64,000 nt of DNA from an uncultured Oscillospiraceae bacterium (lineage in GTDB: Bacteria; Bacillota; Clostridia; Oscillospirales; Oscillospiraceae), in NCBI GenBank assembly GCA_934636865.1, contig CAKUBI010000002.1:84650-148649 (forward strand), given 5' to 3'. The notes beneath the pieces were generated by a model, which was not told the DNA's origin, ran no database searches, and saw nothing but the letters and a program-made list of their open reading frames with translations. Below are positions 1 to 11,126 of the stretch, piece after piece. Both the position numbers and the translations under genes were made by a program. How positions within the stretch are numbered: position 1 is the stretch's first letter; every line of letters starts with the position of its first letter.

Positions 1-1546
1 ACGCGGCTTCCTTGTTCTCGGCGTATTTCTTCTTGAACTCCATCGCGCCCATGGTCGTGAGCGTGTAGTTGATGTAGTAGAAGGGGTAGAGATAGATGTG
101 CAGCTTGTGGTACCAGTAGCCGCCGCGCTCCATGAACGCGTCGTTGTCGTACCTGCGCCACGGCATGTACTTTTCCTCCAGCAGGTGCCACTGATACGTC
201 CGCTCCTTGGGCGTCAGCTCGGGGTGTGCGTAGCAGATGTGCTGGAACTCGTCCACCGCCACGCCGAAGGGCACAAAGGTCAGCGCCTCCTGCAGATGGG
301 CGAAGCGGAACTTGCCCGCCTGATCGCCGAAGAACCACTCTGCGTAGGGGTAGGCGAACTGCTCCATGGACATGGAGTGGATCTCAGCAATGTCGGTCGA
401 TTCGCTGTAATAGTCCGAAATGGGCTGGCTGCGCATGGCCATATAGCCCGCGAAGGCGTGACCGAGCTCGTGCGTGAGAACCTGCATGTCGAAGATCGTG
501 TGGTTGAAGCAGGAGAACACGAAGGGGGCTTTCAGGCTGGGCAGGCTCGTCATGTAGCCCGTGGAGGCCTTGCCGGGCTTGTTCTGCAGGTCCATCAGCT
601 CGTGGTCGATCATGAAGTCGATAAACTCGCCGGTCTCGGGGCTGATCTCGTGGTACATCTTCTGCGCGGTCTTGACCATGAATTCGTCGTCGCCCGCGGG
701 CTCGGCGTTGCCGTCGGGGAACACCATCTTTTCATCGTACCACATGACGTGGTCAAGGCCGAGACGCTTGGCCTGCGCGTCGTAGAGCTTCTGGCACAGG
801 GGGACGAGAACGGTGCGCACCTGCTCGCGGAAGGACGCGACCTCCTTCTCACCGTAGTCCGTGCGGCCCTGCTCGAGATAACCGACGGGGATGTAGTTCT
901 CGTAGCCGAGATTTTTGCCCATCTGGTTGCGGATGCGGATCAGCTCGTCCCAGATCTCCTCGAGCCGCGGCTCGTTGTCCTCGTAGAACTTGGCATACGC
1001 CTTGACGGCGGCGGCGCGCACCGCGCGGTCGGGATGCTCGAAGTACTTCTGCACGCCGTAGAGGTTCAGCGTCTTGCCGTCGAAGGGGATCTCAGCCGTC
1101 GCCATGATCTTCTGATACTCGTTGGTCAGACGGCTCTCCTGCTGGCGAAGCGGAATGTTGGCCTCGCAGAAGAGCTTTTTCTGCAGGTCCATGGAGACGA
1201 AATACTGCTTGCCGAATTCCTTCTCAATGTCCGCGCGGAAAGGGCTGGCCGCGATGGCCTCGTTGAGCGCGACCTCGTCGCCGCTGAGCGTGGGGAGCGT
1301 ATCCTGTAAATAGTTGATCTCCGCTTCGTAGAATTCGTCGCGCGTATCGAGCGTGTGGCGGATGTGCGCGGTGGAAAACTGCGTGGAAAGCTCGCAGTTC
1401 GCGCGGTCGATCTCAAAGATCAGCCCGCGCAGGGCCTCGTAGCTCTCCGCGTGCTCAACCGCGGATTTCCACGCAGCGAGCTTTGCGCGGTGCGCCTCCA
1501 GATCGGGGCGCTTGTACGGAAGCGTTGAAAACTTGAAATGATCCAT
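1..1546 (-). CDS. M3 family oligoendopeptidase (PepF-like), C-terminus cut by window edge
   Basis: Zinc metallopeptidase of family M3, which degrades oligopeptides in the cytoplasm. The protein reads MDHFKFSTLPYK at its start and 515 residues lie inside the window. The zinc-binding HELGH motif falls at residues 359-363, as expected for a family of about 560-600 residues, so only a short C-terminal piece is missing. An AGGAG ribosome binding site sits about 11 bases before the ATG. The gene is read toward the window edge, behind queH, with an 86-base gap and no visible terminator between them. The motif is seen directly; substrate range is not knowable from sequence. Confidence 0.9.
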   Translation of the reverse strand, partial: MDHFKFSTLPYKRPDLEAHRAKLAAWKSAVEHAESYEALRGLIFEIDRANCELSTQFSTAHIRHTLDTRDEFYEAEINYLQDTLPTLSGDEVALNEAIAASPFRADIEKEFGKQYFVSMDLQKKLFCEANIPLRQQESRLTNEYQKIMATAEIPFDGKTLNLYGVQKYFEHPDRAVRAAAVKAYAKFYEDNEPRLEEIWDELIRIRNQMGKNLGYENYIPVGYLEQGRTDYGEKEVASFREQVRTVLVPLCQKLYDAQAKRLGLDHVMWYDEKMVFPDGNAEPAGDDEFMVKTAQKMYHEISPETGEFIDFMIDHELMDLQNKPGKASTGYMTSLPSLKAPFVFSCFNHTIFDMQVLTHELGHAFAGYMAMRSQPISDYYSESTDIAEIHSMSMEQFAYPYAEWFFGDQAGKFRFAHLQEALTFVPFGVAVDEFQHICYAHPELTPKERTYQWHLLEEKYMPWRRYDNDAFMERGGYWYHKLHIYLYPFYYINYTLTTMGAMEFKKKYAENKEAA

Positions 1547-1632
1547 AGGGTTGTTTTCTCCTTCATATGATTGATAGAGCAGCGGTTTAAAGCTCCTCTG
1601 CAATGAGACGTATCTGATGCCGGAGCGATGTC

Positions 1633-2199
1633 TTATTCTTCGGCGTAGCGCTTTTTTGCCTTTTCGATCTTCGCCGAGTAGCGGTCCTCCTCGGAGAAGA
1701 TGCAGCCGCAGTACTTCTGCATGTAAAGGCCCATCTCGCGCGCCTTGGCCTGCCCCTCGCGAAAGCCGGGGCGGAAGTCGCGGTAGTAGAATTCGACGCC
1801 GTACTTTTTGCCCATTACTTCGCCTACGGCCTTCAAAAGCTCGTGGTTCTGGTAGGGGGAGATGAGCAGGGAGGAGGTGAAGGCGTCGTAGCCGTGGTCG
1901 GCGGCGTATTTGGCCGCCGTGCCGAGACGGATGGAGTAGCAGTGCGCGCAGCGGTGGTCGATGTCCGCGCTGACGGCGCGGACAAAATCGCGCAGGCCGT
2001 AATCCTCTAAAATATGAACCTCGACATGCTCTTTCTCACCGTATTCGAGCAGCGTGCGGCGGCGCGCGTCATACTCCGTCCAGGGGTGGATGTTGGGGTT
2101 GAACCAGAGCGAGGCCGGCTCGATGTTGTCTTTCCGCAGCGTATCCACGCAGTAGACCGAGCAGGGCGCGCAGCAGGAGTGCAGGAGCAGTTTATCCAT
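1633..2199 (-). CDS. queH: Epoxyqueuosine reductase QueH
   Basis: Catalyses the last step of queuosine synthesis, reducing epoxyqueuosine to queuosine in tRNA wobble position 34, using iron-sulfur and a metal site (known for the DUF208/QueH family). The 188-residue product has the family Cys pattern: a CC pair at residues 9-10 in LLHSCCAPCS, C84 and C87 in HRCAHC, and a CGC at 164-166. Length matches the family. The ribosome binding site upstream is weak. Its neighbour downstream is an unrelated peptidase. QueH replaces the cobalamin-dependent QueG in many anaerobes, which fits the rest of the window. Confidence 0.93.
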   Translation of the reverse strand: MDKLLLHSCCAPCSVYCVDTLRKDNIEPASLWFNPNIHPWTEYDARRRTLLEYGEKEHVEVHILEDYGLRDFVRAVSADIDHRCAHCYSIRLGTAAKYAADHGYDAFTSSLLISPYQNHELLKAVGEVMGKKYGVEFYYRDFRPGFREGQAKAREMGLYMQKYCGCIFSEEDRYSAKIEKAKKRYAEE

Positions 2200-2311
2200 A
2201 GAAAAAGGCCAGCTTTCTTCGTGTCATTTTTTTCAGCATACCACAGCCGCGCGGCAAAGTCCACCGGGAAAGAAAATAAAGCGTGGCGCGGAAACGTTTA
2301 CGATTTATACA

Positions 2312-2341
2312 TTGACTATCCGCTTTGCGCCGTAGTATAAT
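2312..2341 (+). promoter_or_regulatory. Predicted sigma-A promoter for the methyltransferase-ecf-truA run
   Basis: TTGACT at 2312-2317 and TATAAT at 2336-2341 with an 18-base spacer. It lies 50 bases ahead of the methyltransferase start and is the best promoter match before the ecf genes. Confidence 0.6.
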
Positions 2342-2390
2342 AACTCGATTATCATGAACAACTATGCCCTTGCGGCGAAGGAGATACGAT

Positions 2391-3254
2391 ATGTGGATCG
2401 CGGACGGATGGGAAGATTACGAACTGCTTGACTGCGGCGGCGGGGAAAAGCTGGAGCGCTGGGGCCGACAGACCCTCGTGCGCCCGGACCCCCAGGCCAT
2501 CTGGGAAACGCCGCACACGAACCGCGGCTGGCGCAATGCTCAGGGCCGCTACTACCGCTCGTCCTCGGGCGGCGGACACTGGGACAAGGACAAGCTGCCC
2601 GAGTCCTGGCAGGTGAAGTACAGGGACCTCACGTTCCAGGTCAAGCCCATGAACTTCAAGCACACGGGGCTTTTTCCCGAGCAGGCCGTGAACTGGGACT
2701 TCGCGCGCGAGAAGATCGAGCACGCGGGCCGTCCCATCCGCGTTTTGAACCTCTTCGCCTATACCGGCGGGGCGACGGTCGCGTGCGCGGCCAGCGGCGC
2801 GCAGGTCTGCCACGTGGACGCGGCGAAGGGCATGGTCAACTGGGCGCGCGAGAACGCGCGCGTCAGCGGCCTTGCGGACGCGCCGGTGCGCTGGATCATT
2901 GACGACTGCGCGAAATTTGTCGAGCGTGAGATTCGCCGCGGCAAGACCTACGACGCCATCATCATGGACCCGCCGAGCTACGGCCGCGGTCCCGGCGGCG
3001 AGGTGTGGAAGCTTGAGGATAACCTCTTCCCGTTCGTCAAGCTCTGCGCGCAGGTGCTGTCGGACAAGCCGCTGTTCGTCATCATCAATTCGTACACAAC
3101 GGGCCTTGCGCCGTCCGTGCTCGGCTACATCCTGCACCTGCTCGTCGCGGAAAAGTACGGCGGCAGGGTCACGTGGGACGAGCTGGGCCTTCCCGTGACG
3201 GAAACGGGCCTTGCGCTGCCCTGCGGCGCAACGGGCCGCTGGTTCAGCGAATAA
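2391..3254 (+). CDS. Class I SAM-dependent methyltransferase, RlmI/RlmK-like
   Basis: Probable rRNA or other RNA cytosine/guanine methyltransferase. The 287-residue protein starts MWIADGWEDYE, 8 bases behind a GAAGGAGA ribosome binding site; an in-frame start further upstream lacks one. The SAM-binding motif I (LNLFAYTGGAT) is near residue 118 and the catalytic-type DPPSYGRG motif is near residue 193. The arrangement matches the C-terminal catalytic domain of RlmI/RlmL-type enzymes, but the N-terminal PUA/THUMP domain of those proteins is absent, so the exact target cannot be assigned. It ends 16 bases before ecfA1 and is probably co-transcribed with it. Confidence 0.8.
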   Translation: MWIADGWEDYELLDCGGGEKLERWGRQTLVRPDPQAIWETPHTNRGWRNAQGRYYRSSSGGGHWDKDKLPESWQVKYRDLTFQVKPMNFKHTGLFPEQAVNWDFAREKIEHAGRPIRVLNLFAYTGGATVACAASGAQVCHVDAAKGMVNWARENARVSGLADAPVRWIIDDCAKFVEREIRRGKTYDAIIMDPPSYGRGPGGEVWKLEDNLFPFVKLCAQVLSDKPLFVIINSYTTGLAPSVLGYILHLLVAEKYGGRVTWDELGLPVTETGLALPCGATGRWFSE

Positions 3255-3270
3255 AAGAAGGAAAACCAAG

Positions 3271-4113
3271 ATGGAAATGATCAAAACACAGGACCTGACC
3301 TTTACCTATCCCGGCGCGGAGGGCGAGGGCAACACCCGCGCGCTGCGCGGCGTGGACATAGAGATCGAGCGCGGCAGCTTCGTTGTGGTGCTGGGCCACA
3401 ACGGCAGCGGCAAATCGACGCTCGCAAAGACCTTCAACGCGGTGCTGCTGCCAAGCGGCGGCAAGGTGTACGTGGAGGGGATGGACACCGCTGATGAAGC
3501 GCTCCTGCTCGAGATCCGCAGGCGCGTGGGCATGGTGTTCCAGAACCCGGACAACCAGATCGTCGCGAACGTCGTGGAGGAGGACGTGGCCTTCGCGCCC
3601 GAAAACCTCGGCGTGCCGAGCGCGGAGATCAGAAAGCGCGTGGACGATGCGCTCGAGGCCGTTGGCATGTCAAAATTCGTCAAGCACGCGCCGCACCTTC
3701 TCTCCGGCGGACAGAAGCAGCGCATCGCCATCGCGGGCGTGCTCGCGATGAAGCCCGAGTGCATCGTGCTCGACGAGGCGACCGCCATGCTCGACCCCGT
3801 GGGCCGGCGCGAGGTGCTCGCGGCGGTGGAAAAGCTCAACCGCGAGCAGGGCATTACCGTCGTTCTCATCACCCACCACATGAACGAAGCCGAGCACGCC
3901 GACCGCGTGATCGTGATGAATGACGGCATCGTCATGATGGACGGCACGCCGCGCGAGGTGTTCACCCGCAAAAAAGAGCTCGAGAATATCGGCCTTGCCG
4001 TGCCGGATACCGTTTCGCTGCTTTTTTCCCTGCGCGAAGCGGGGATGGACGTCCCGGTGGACGCCATCACCGTGGAGGAATGCGCGGACGTTATTTTGAA
4101 AAATCTGACCTAA
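3271..4113 (+). CDS. ecfA1: Energy-coupling factor transporter ATPase 1
   Basis: One of two ATPases of a group II ECF importer, which powers uptake of vitamins and metals through exchangeable S components. 280 residues; Walker A GHNGSGKST, ABC signature LSGGQKQR, Walker B followed by DEATAMLDP. The chosen ATG at 3271 has an AGAAGGA site about 10 bases upstream; longer in-frame starts would overlap the preceding gene. The order ecfA1-ecfA2-ecfT followed by truA is the classic Firmicutes arrangement. The Walker B downstream sequence DEATAMLDP differs from the DEPSAGLDP of ecfA2, the usual asymmetry between the pair. Confidence 0.95.
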   Translation: MEMIKTQDLTFTYPGAEGEGNTRALRGVDIEIERGSFVVVLGHNGSGKSTLAKTFNAVLLPSGGKVYVEGMDTADEALLLEIRRRVGMVFQNPDNQIVANVVEEDVAFAPENLGVPSAEIRKRVDDALEAVGMSKFVKHAPHLLSGGQKQRIAIAGVLAMKPECIVLDEATAMLDPVGRREVLAAVEKLNREQGITVVLITHHMNEAEHADRVIVMNDGIVMMDGTPREVFTRKKELENIGLAVPDTVSLLFSLREAGMDVPVDAITVEECADVILKNLT

Positions 4114-4126
4114 GAGGATCGTAGCT

Positions 4127-4996
4127 TTGGAAGAGATCATTCGTGTAGAAAACCTGACGCACACCTACGGCGAGGGCACGCCCTTCTGCCGCAGTGCGGT
4201 GCAGGATATGTCGCTGGCGATCCGCCGCGGCGAATTTTTGGGCATCATCGGCCACACGGGCAGCGGCAAATCGACGCTGATCCAGCACTTGAACGGCTTG
4301 CTCAAGCCGACCTCCGGACGCATCCTCCTCGGCGGGGAGGACATCTGGGCGGACCCGAAGAAGATCCGGAGCGTCCGGTTCCGTGTGGGCCTTGTGTTCC
4401 AGTACCCCGAGTACCAGCTCTTTGAAGAGACCGTTTACCGCGATATCGCCTTCGGCCCCACGAACATGGGGCTTTCCAGGGACGAGATCGACCGCCGCGT
4501 GCGCGAAGCCGCGCGCTTTGCGGGCCTTTCCGAGGACCTGCTGGAAAAATCGCCCTTCGCCCTCTCCGGCGGGCAGAAGCGCCGCGTGGCCATTGCGGGC
4601 GTGATCGCGATGGAGCCCGAGGTGCTCGTGCTCGACGAGCCGAGCGCGGGCCTTGACCCACAGGGCAGGGAGGAGCTGCTTGCGAACATCCGCGCATACC
4701 ACCGCGAGCGCGGCACGACCGTCGTGCTCGTGAGTCACAGCATGGAGGAGATCGCAAAAAACGTCGATCGCATCATCGTGCTGTCCGACAGCCATGTGCT
4801 CATGAGCGGCACGCCGCGCGAGGTCTTCGCCCGCGGCGACGAGCTGATGAGCGCCGGGCTTGACGTGCCGCAGGTCACGCGCGTTGCCATGAAGCTGCGC
4901 GAGGGCGGCCTTGCCATCTCGCCCGACGTTTACACGGTGGACGAGCTGAGCGCGGAGCTTATCGCGCTCAAGAGAGGGGGCGGCAGAGCATGCTGA
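4127..4996 (+). CDS. ecfA2: Energy-coupling factor transporter ATPase 2
   Basis: Second ATPase of the ECF module. 289 residues with Walker A GHTGSGKST, signature LSGGQKRR and DEPSAGLDP. The start is a TTG at 4127, placed 9 bases behind a GAGGA site that begins right after the ecfA1 stop; no in-frame ATG fits better. The 3' end overlaps the ecfT start by 7 bases, implying translational coupling. EcfA1 and EcfA2 form a heterodimer on EcfT in known systems. No substrate-specific S component lies in this operon, so the module is probably shared. Confidence 0.95.
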   Translation: MEEIIRVENLTHTYGEGTPFCRSAVQDMSLAIRRGEFLGIIGHTGSGKSTLIQHLNGLLKPTSGRILLGGEDIWADPKKIRSVRFRVGLVFQYPEYQLFEETVYRDIAFGPTNMGLSRDEIDRRVREAARFAGLSEDLLEKSPFALSGGQKRRVAIAGVIAMEPEVLVLDEPSAGLDPQGREELLANIRAYHRERGTTVVLVSHSMEEIAKNVDRIIVLSDSHVLMSGTPREVFARGDELMSAGLDVPQVTRVAMKLREGGLAISPDVYTVDELSAELIALKRGGGRAC

Positions 4997-5781
4997 AGGA
5001 CATCACGCTCGGACAGTATTTCCCGGGCGATACGCTCGCCCATAAGCTCGACCCGCGAACAAAGCTCCTTGTCACGGTGCTTTACGTCGTGGCGCTTTTC
5101 ACGGCCAAAAGCTACATTGCCTACGGCCTTCTCATCCTGACGCTTGTGCTCGCCGTGCGCATCTCGCACGTGGGCGCGAAGGCGCTTTTCAAGGGCTTGA
5201 AGCCGGTGCTGTTTATCATCGCCTTTACCGCGCTTTTGAACCTCTTCTATACCCCCGGCACGGAGCTGTGCCGGTTCTGGATCTTCCGCATCACGGTCGA
5301 GGGTATCCGCGCCGCCATCACGATGATGCTGCGCATCACGCTGCTCATCATGGGCACGTTCCTGCTCACGTATACGACCTCTCCCATCCGCCTGACGGAC
5401 GGACTGGAGAGCCTGCTGAACCCGCTCAAAAAGATCAGGGTCCCCGTGCATGAGCTTGCGATGATGATGTCCATCGCGCTGCGCTTTATCCCCACGCTCA
5501 TCGAGGAGACGGACAAGATCATGTCCGCACAGAAGGCGCGCGGCGCCGATTTTGAAACCGGCAGCCTCATGCAACGCGCCAAGGCGCTCGTTCCGCTGCT
5601 CGTGCCGCTGTTCGTCAGCGCGTTCCGCCGCGCCGACGAGCTGGCCACGGCCATGGAATGCCGCTGCTACCACGGCGACGAGGGCCGCACGAAGCTCAAC
5701 GTGCTGCACTATCAGACGCGCGACTACCTCGTGCTGGGGTATTACCTCGCGGTCGTGGTCGTGGTCATCATGCTGCGGTAA
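4990..5781 (+). CDS. ecfT: Energy-coupling factor transmembrane protein EcfT
   Basis: Membrane scaffold that links the EcfA ATPases with S components. 263 residues with several hydrophobic segments in the N-terminal half and at the C-terminus, and the signature Ala-Arg-Gly motif within QKARGADF near residues 180-187, which contacts the ATPases in known structures. Starts inside the last codons of ecfA2. The gene is followed by truA after 22 bases. Candidate S components within the window are BioY (23.1-23.7 kb) and ThiT (32.6-33.2 kb). Confidence 0.95.
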   Translation: MLKDITLGQYFPGDTLAHKLDPRTKLLVTVLYVVALFTAKSYIAYGLLILTLVLAVRISHVGAKALFKGLKPVLFIIAFTALLNLFYTPGTELCRFWIFRITVEGIRAAITMMLRITLLIMGTFLLTYTTSPIRLTDGLESLLNPLKKIRVPVHELAMMMSIALRFIPTLIEETDKIMSAQKARGADFETGSLMQRAKALVPLLVPLFVSAFRRADELATAMECRCYHGDEGRTKLNVLHYQTRDYLVLGYYLAVVVVVIMLR

Positions 5782-5803
5782 AAAAGAAGGAAAGGACGCT
5801 TCT

Positions 5804-6559
5804 ATGCGAAACATTGCCCTGAAGCTTATGTATAACGGCACGGCCTACCACGGCTGGCAGGTGCAGAAAACCGTGTCGAGCGTCTGCGAGACGATGGAAA
5901 AGGGCCTTGCGAAGGTCTGCGGCGGGCCGGTAAAGCTCGTCGGCTGCGGCCGCACGGACGCGGGCGTGCACGCCGAGCGCTACATCGCGAATTTCCATAC
6001 GGATTCGCGCATCCCGGTCGAGCGCCTGCCCTTTGCCGTGAATACGCACACGCCGGAGGATATTGTCGTGCGCGAGGCGCTCGAGGTGGCGGACGATTTC
6101 AACGCCATCCTCTCGTGTCAAAAGAAGGAATACACCTACCGCATTTTCAACTCCCGCATCAAAAACCCGTTTTATGTCAACAGGGCTTACTTTTACCCCA
6201 AGCACCTCGACGAAGAGGTGATGGACCGCGCGGCGCGCGCGTTCGAGGGCACGCACGACTTTAAGGCCGTGCGCTCCGTCGGCACGGAGACAAAGACTAC
6301 CGTGCGCACCGTGCACTACTGCCGCGTGGCGCGCTCGGGCGATCTTCTGGAGCTCAAGGTCTGCGCGGACGGATTTCTGTATAACATGGTACGGGCCATC
6401 ACCGGCACCGTGCTCTACGCGGCCGAGGGCAAGCTCACGCCCGAGGATATCCCCGAGATCCTTGCCTCCGGCGACCGCTCGCTGGCCGGCCCCACGGTGC
6501 CGCCCGGCGGACTGTACATGACGAGACTATGGTATGAGGATGAACGGCTCAATGACTGA
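5804..6559 (+). CDS. truA: tRNA pseudouridine(38-40) synthase TruA
   Basis: Isomerises uridines 38-40 in the anticodon stem-loop of tRNAs. 251 residues beginning MRNIALKLMYNGTAYHGWQ, with the catalytic aspartate in CGRTDAGVHA. The start at 5804 is preceded by AAGGAAAGGA; the longer reading frame upstream is just the same frame continuing back through ecfT. truA directly after ecfT is a common Firmicutes order. The 3' end overlaps the start of the next gene by 8 bases if the ATG at 6552 is used. Confidence 0.96.
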   Translation: MRNIALKLMYNGTAYHGWQVQKTVSSVCETMEKGLAKVCGGPVKLVGCGRTDAGVHAERYIANFHTDSRIPVERLPFAVNTHTPEDIVVREALEVADDFNAILSCQKKEYTYRIFNSRIKNPFYVNRAYFYPKHLDEEVMDRAARAFEGTHDFKAVRSVGTETKTTVRTVHYCRVARSGDLLELKVCADGFLYNMVRAITGTVLYAAEGKLTPEDIPEILASGDRSLAGPTVPPGGLYMTRLWYEDERLND

Positions 6560-7748
6560 CCGCAAAGAGGAAGAGAATATCCGCGAGGAGATCCGCCGAT
6601 CGCAGGCCGCGCCGCGCCGCAGCGGCGCAAAGCGCGTGCTGACGGTTTTGCTGGCGCTTGTGGTCGTGCTCGGCGTGGTGGCTGCCGCGGCATGGAAGGA
6701 CCTCAGCGGGCTTGACAGCGTCCGCCGCCTGTTTTCCTACAACAAGGTGCAGCAGGACGAGCAGGGCAAGGCCGAGCTCTACTCCTTCAGCAACGACCGC
6801 AGCAATACCTTTGCGCTGCTCGGCGATCATCTGATCGTCGCCTCGACAACGAGCGTTTCCGTGCTGGGAAGCGACGGCAGCGTCGTTTGCAGCGAGAGCG
6901 TGAAGCTTACGACCCCGGCCATCGCCGTCGGCGGGCAGACCGCCGCGGTGTACGACATCGGGGGCCAGTCGCTGCTTATTTTCTCCGCAAGCGGGCTCGT
7001 GCGCGACATGAGCGGCGAGTGCGGCAGCGGCATTTTGTCCGTCTCGCTCAACTCGTCCGACTATATGGCGCTCAACGTGGAAAAGAGCGGCTACAAGTCC
7101 GCCGTCACAATGTACGACGCCGCGGGCGAGAAGGTGCTGGCCTTCAACTCCTCGGAGCATTACGTGATCGACGCGACGGTGCTGCGTGACTGCAAACATA
7201 TGGCCGCCGTGTCGCTGGGCGAATCCGGCGGCACCTTTGCCGACACCGTGAGCATCTACACCCCCGGCAGCGACAAGCCCGCGGCGGTCAACACGCTCAC
7301 AGGCTCGCTGCTGCTCTCCGCGGGCAGCGTCGGCGGCACGCTCGCGTGCCTGACGGACGAGGGGCTGACGCTCTTCACCGCCGACGGCGCGCTTGCGGGC
7401 AGCTACCATTTTGAATATCCCTACCTTCGCGGGCAGAGCCTGAACGGCGACGGCTTTGCCGCGCTGCTGCTGGGCCGCTACCGTTCAGGCAGTGCGATGA
7501 AGCTCGTCACCGTCTCGCAGGACGGCTCGGAGCTTGCAGGGCTTGACGTGAGCGGAGAGGTACTGTCGATGTCGGCGGCGGGAAAGTACATTGCCGTGCT
7601 CTACAGCGACAGCCTTGTGATCTACACGCCGCAGCTCGAGGGGTACGCGCGGCTGGACGGCACGGAGTACGCCCGCTCGGTCCTGATGCGCGCGGACGGC
7701 ACGGCGGTGCTCGTCGGCTCGTCGTCGGCCTGGCTTTATATTCCGTAA
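6552..7748 (+). CDS. DUF5711 family membrane-anchored beta-propeller-like protein
   Basis: Function unknown. The 398-residue protein has a charged N-terminus (residues 1-28), one hydrophobic segment near residues 28-47 (VLTVLLALVVVLGVV) and a long extracytoplasmic part rich in Gly/Ser and repeated beta-type stretches, suggesting a WD40-like propeller outside the membrane. I recognise it as the DUF5711 family of Clostridia. Starts at 6534 and 6540 are in frame and possible; 6552 is chosen because it overlaps the truA stop and is 12 bases behind GAGG. It precedes cvpA by 56 bases, so a cell-envelope role is plausible but inferred. Confidence 0.75.
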   Translation: MTDRKEEENIREEIRRSQAAPRRSGAKRVLTVLLALVVVLGVVAAAAWKDLSGLDSVRRLFSYNKVQQDEQGKAELYSFSNDRSNTFALLGDHLIVASTTSVSVLGSDGSVVCSESVKLTTPAIAVGGQTAAVYDIGGQSLLIFSASGLVRDMSGECGSGILSVSLNSSDYMALNVEKSGYKSAVTMYDAAGEKVLAFNSSEHYVIDATVLRDCKHMAAVSLGESGGTFADTVSIYTPGSDKPAAVNTLTGSLLLSAGSVGGTLACLTDEGLTLFTADGALAGSYHFEYPYLRGQSLNGDGFAALLLGRYRSGSAMKLVTVSQDGSELAGLDVSGEVLSMSAAGKYIAVLYSDSLVIYTPQLEGYARLDGTEYARSVLMRADGTAVLVGSSSAWLYIP

Positions 7749-7804
7749 TTTCTGCAAAACGCCAAAAAAGTTACAATTTGTGCATTGAATGAAACGAGAA
7801 AAAC

Positions 7805-8521
7805 ATGGATAATGGACTTATCATTGATGTGGTCTTTGCGCTCGTGCTCGTGCTTGGCACGGTGTTCGGCGCAAAGCGGGGACTGTTCCGCAGCCTAATG
7901 GCGCTGGCGGTCATTGTGCTGGCGCTTGTCGGCGCGTCGCTCCTTACGGACCTTCTCACCGAGCCTGTGACCGATCTTCTGATGCCGCGCGCGGAAAAGA
8001 GCGTGCAGGAGTGGTTCGACAGCCGGGAGGATGCGCAGCAGGGCGAGCAGCCGCAGATCGAAGAGAGCGCGCAGGACAACGACGCGCAGCAGGAGAGCAG
8101 CGTGCCGCTCGCGGTGACGGGCTTTCTTAAAAAGCTGCTGCGCTTCGACCTGGACGGCGCGGTGCGCCGGTCGCTGCGCGAGGCGGCGCGCGACGCCGCG
8201 CTTGCCGCGGTGCGAACGCTCCTTGGAAGCGTGGTGCGGAGCGTGACCTTCGCGCTGTGCTTCATCTTGCTGACGATCCTGCTGCGCCTTGTCACGAAGG
8301 GCGTTGACAAGGTGCTTGACTTGCCGGTCCTGAGCACGATCAACGCCCTCGGCGGCGGCGCGCTGGGCCTTGTGGAGAGCGCGCTGGTGCTGTTTCTCGT
8401 GTGCGGCCTTGCGCCGAAGCTCGGTGTTGCGGCCTTCACCGAAAATCAGGACGGTACATATCTCCTTTCGCTTTTCATGAACCACACCCCGCGCAGCCTG
8501 CTGGCCGCGCTGTTACCCTGA
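7805..8521 (+). CDS. CvpA family membrane protein
   Basis: 238 residues. The N-terminal pattern (IIDVVFALVLVLG then GAKRGLFRSL, then another hydrophobic segment) is the CvpA signature, and further membrane segments lie at about residues 140-165 and 185-205. Between them is a charged, Gln/Glu-rich loop (about residues 70-100) typical of Clostridial members. CvpA was named for colicin V production in E. coli; its role in other bacteria is unsettled. The ribosome binding site is weak. It is 24 bases upstream of clpE. Confidence 0.8.
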   Translation: MDNGLIIDVVFALVLVLGTVFGAKRGLFRSLMALAVIVLALVGASLLTDLLTEPVTDLLMPRAEKSVQEWFDSREDAQQGEQPQIEESAQDNDAQQESSVPLAVTGFLKKLLRFDLDGAVRRSLREAARDAALAAVRTLLGSVVRSVTFALCFILLTILLRLVTKGVDKVLDLPVLSTINALGGGALGLVESALVLFLVCGLAPKLGVAAFTENQDGTYLLSLFMNHTPRSLLAALLP

Positions 8522-8545
8522 TCTTTACCCCAAGGAGGAAAAACT

Positions 8546-10858
<2,313 letters not shown>

Positions 10859-10879
10859 GCAAAGGAAAGGGGAGAGACC

Positions 10880-11092
10880 ATGTTTCATCTGTTCTGCAAG
10901 GACATTGAAAAGCACTGTGCCTACTGCAAAAGCGGCAGCGTCATCAACGACGGGCAGGTCGTCTGCTCCCGCCGCGGCATTGTCGATTCCGCCGACCACT
11001 GCCGCCACTTCTGCTATGATCCGCTCAAGCGCGTGCCGCCCCGGCCCGCCGCGCTGAGCGACAAGTACTCCTCAGAGGATTTTTCGCTGTAA
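10880..11092 (+). CDS. Small cysteine-rich protein, function unknown
   Basis: 70 residues with six cysteines at positions 6, 13, 16, 29, 41 and 45, including CAYC and CRHFCYDP. The spacing suggests a metal-binding or disulfide fold. A GGAAAGGGGAG ribosome binding site precedes the ATG and the gene lies 21 bases after clpE, so it is probably co-transcribed. I do not recognise a named family. It could be a zinc protein acting with the ClpE zinc finger, but that is guesswork. Confidence 0.7.
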   Translation: MFHLFCKDIEKHCAYCKSGSVINDGQVVCSRRGIVDSADHCRHFCYDPLKRVPPRPAALSDKYSSEDFSL

Positions 11093-11126
11093 CGCGAATC
11101 TAAAATGATAGGAATAAGGAGCTATT

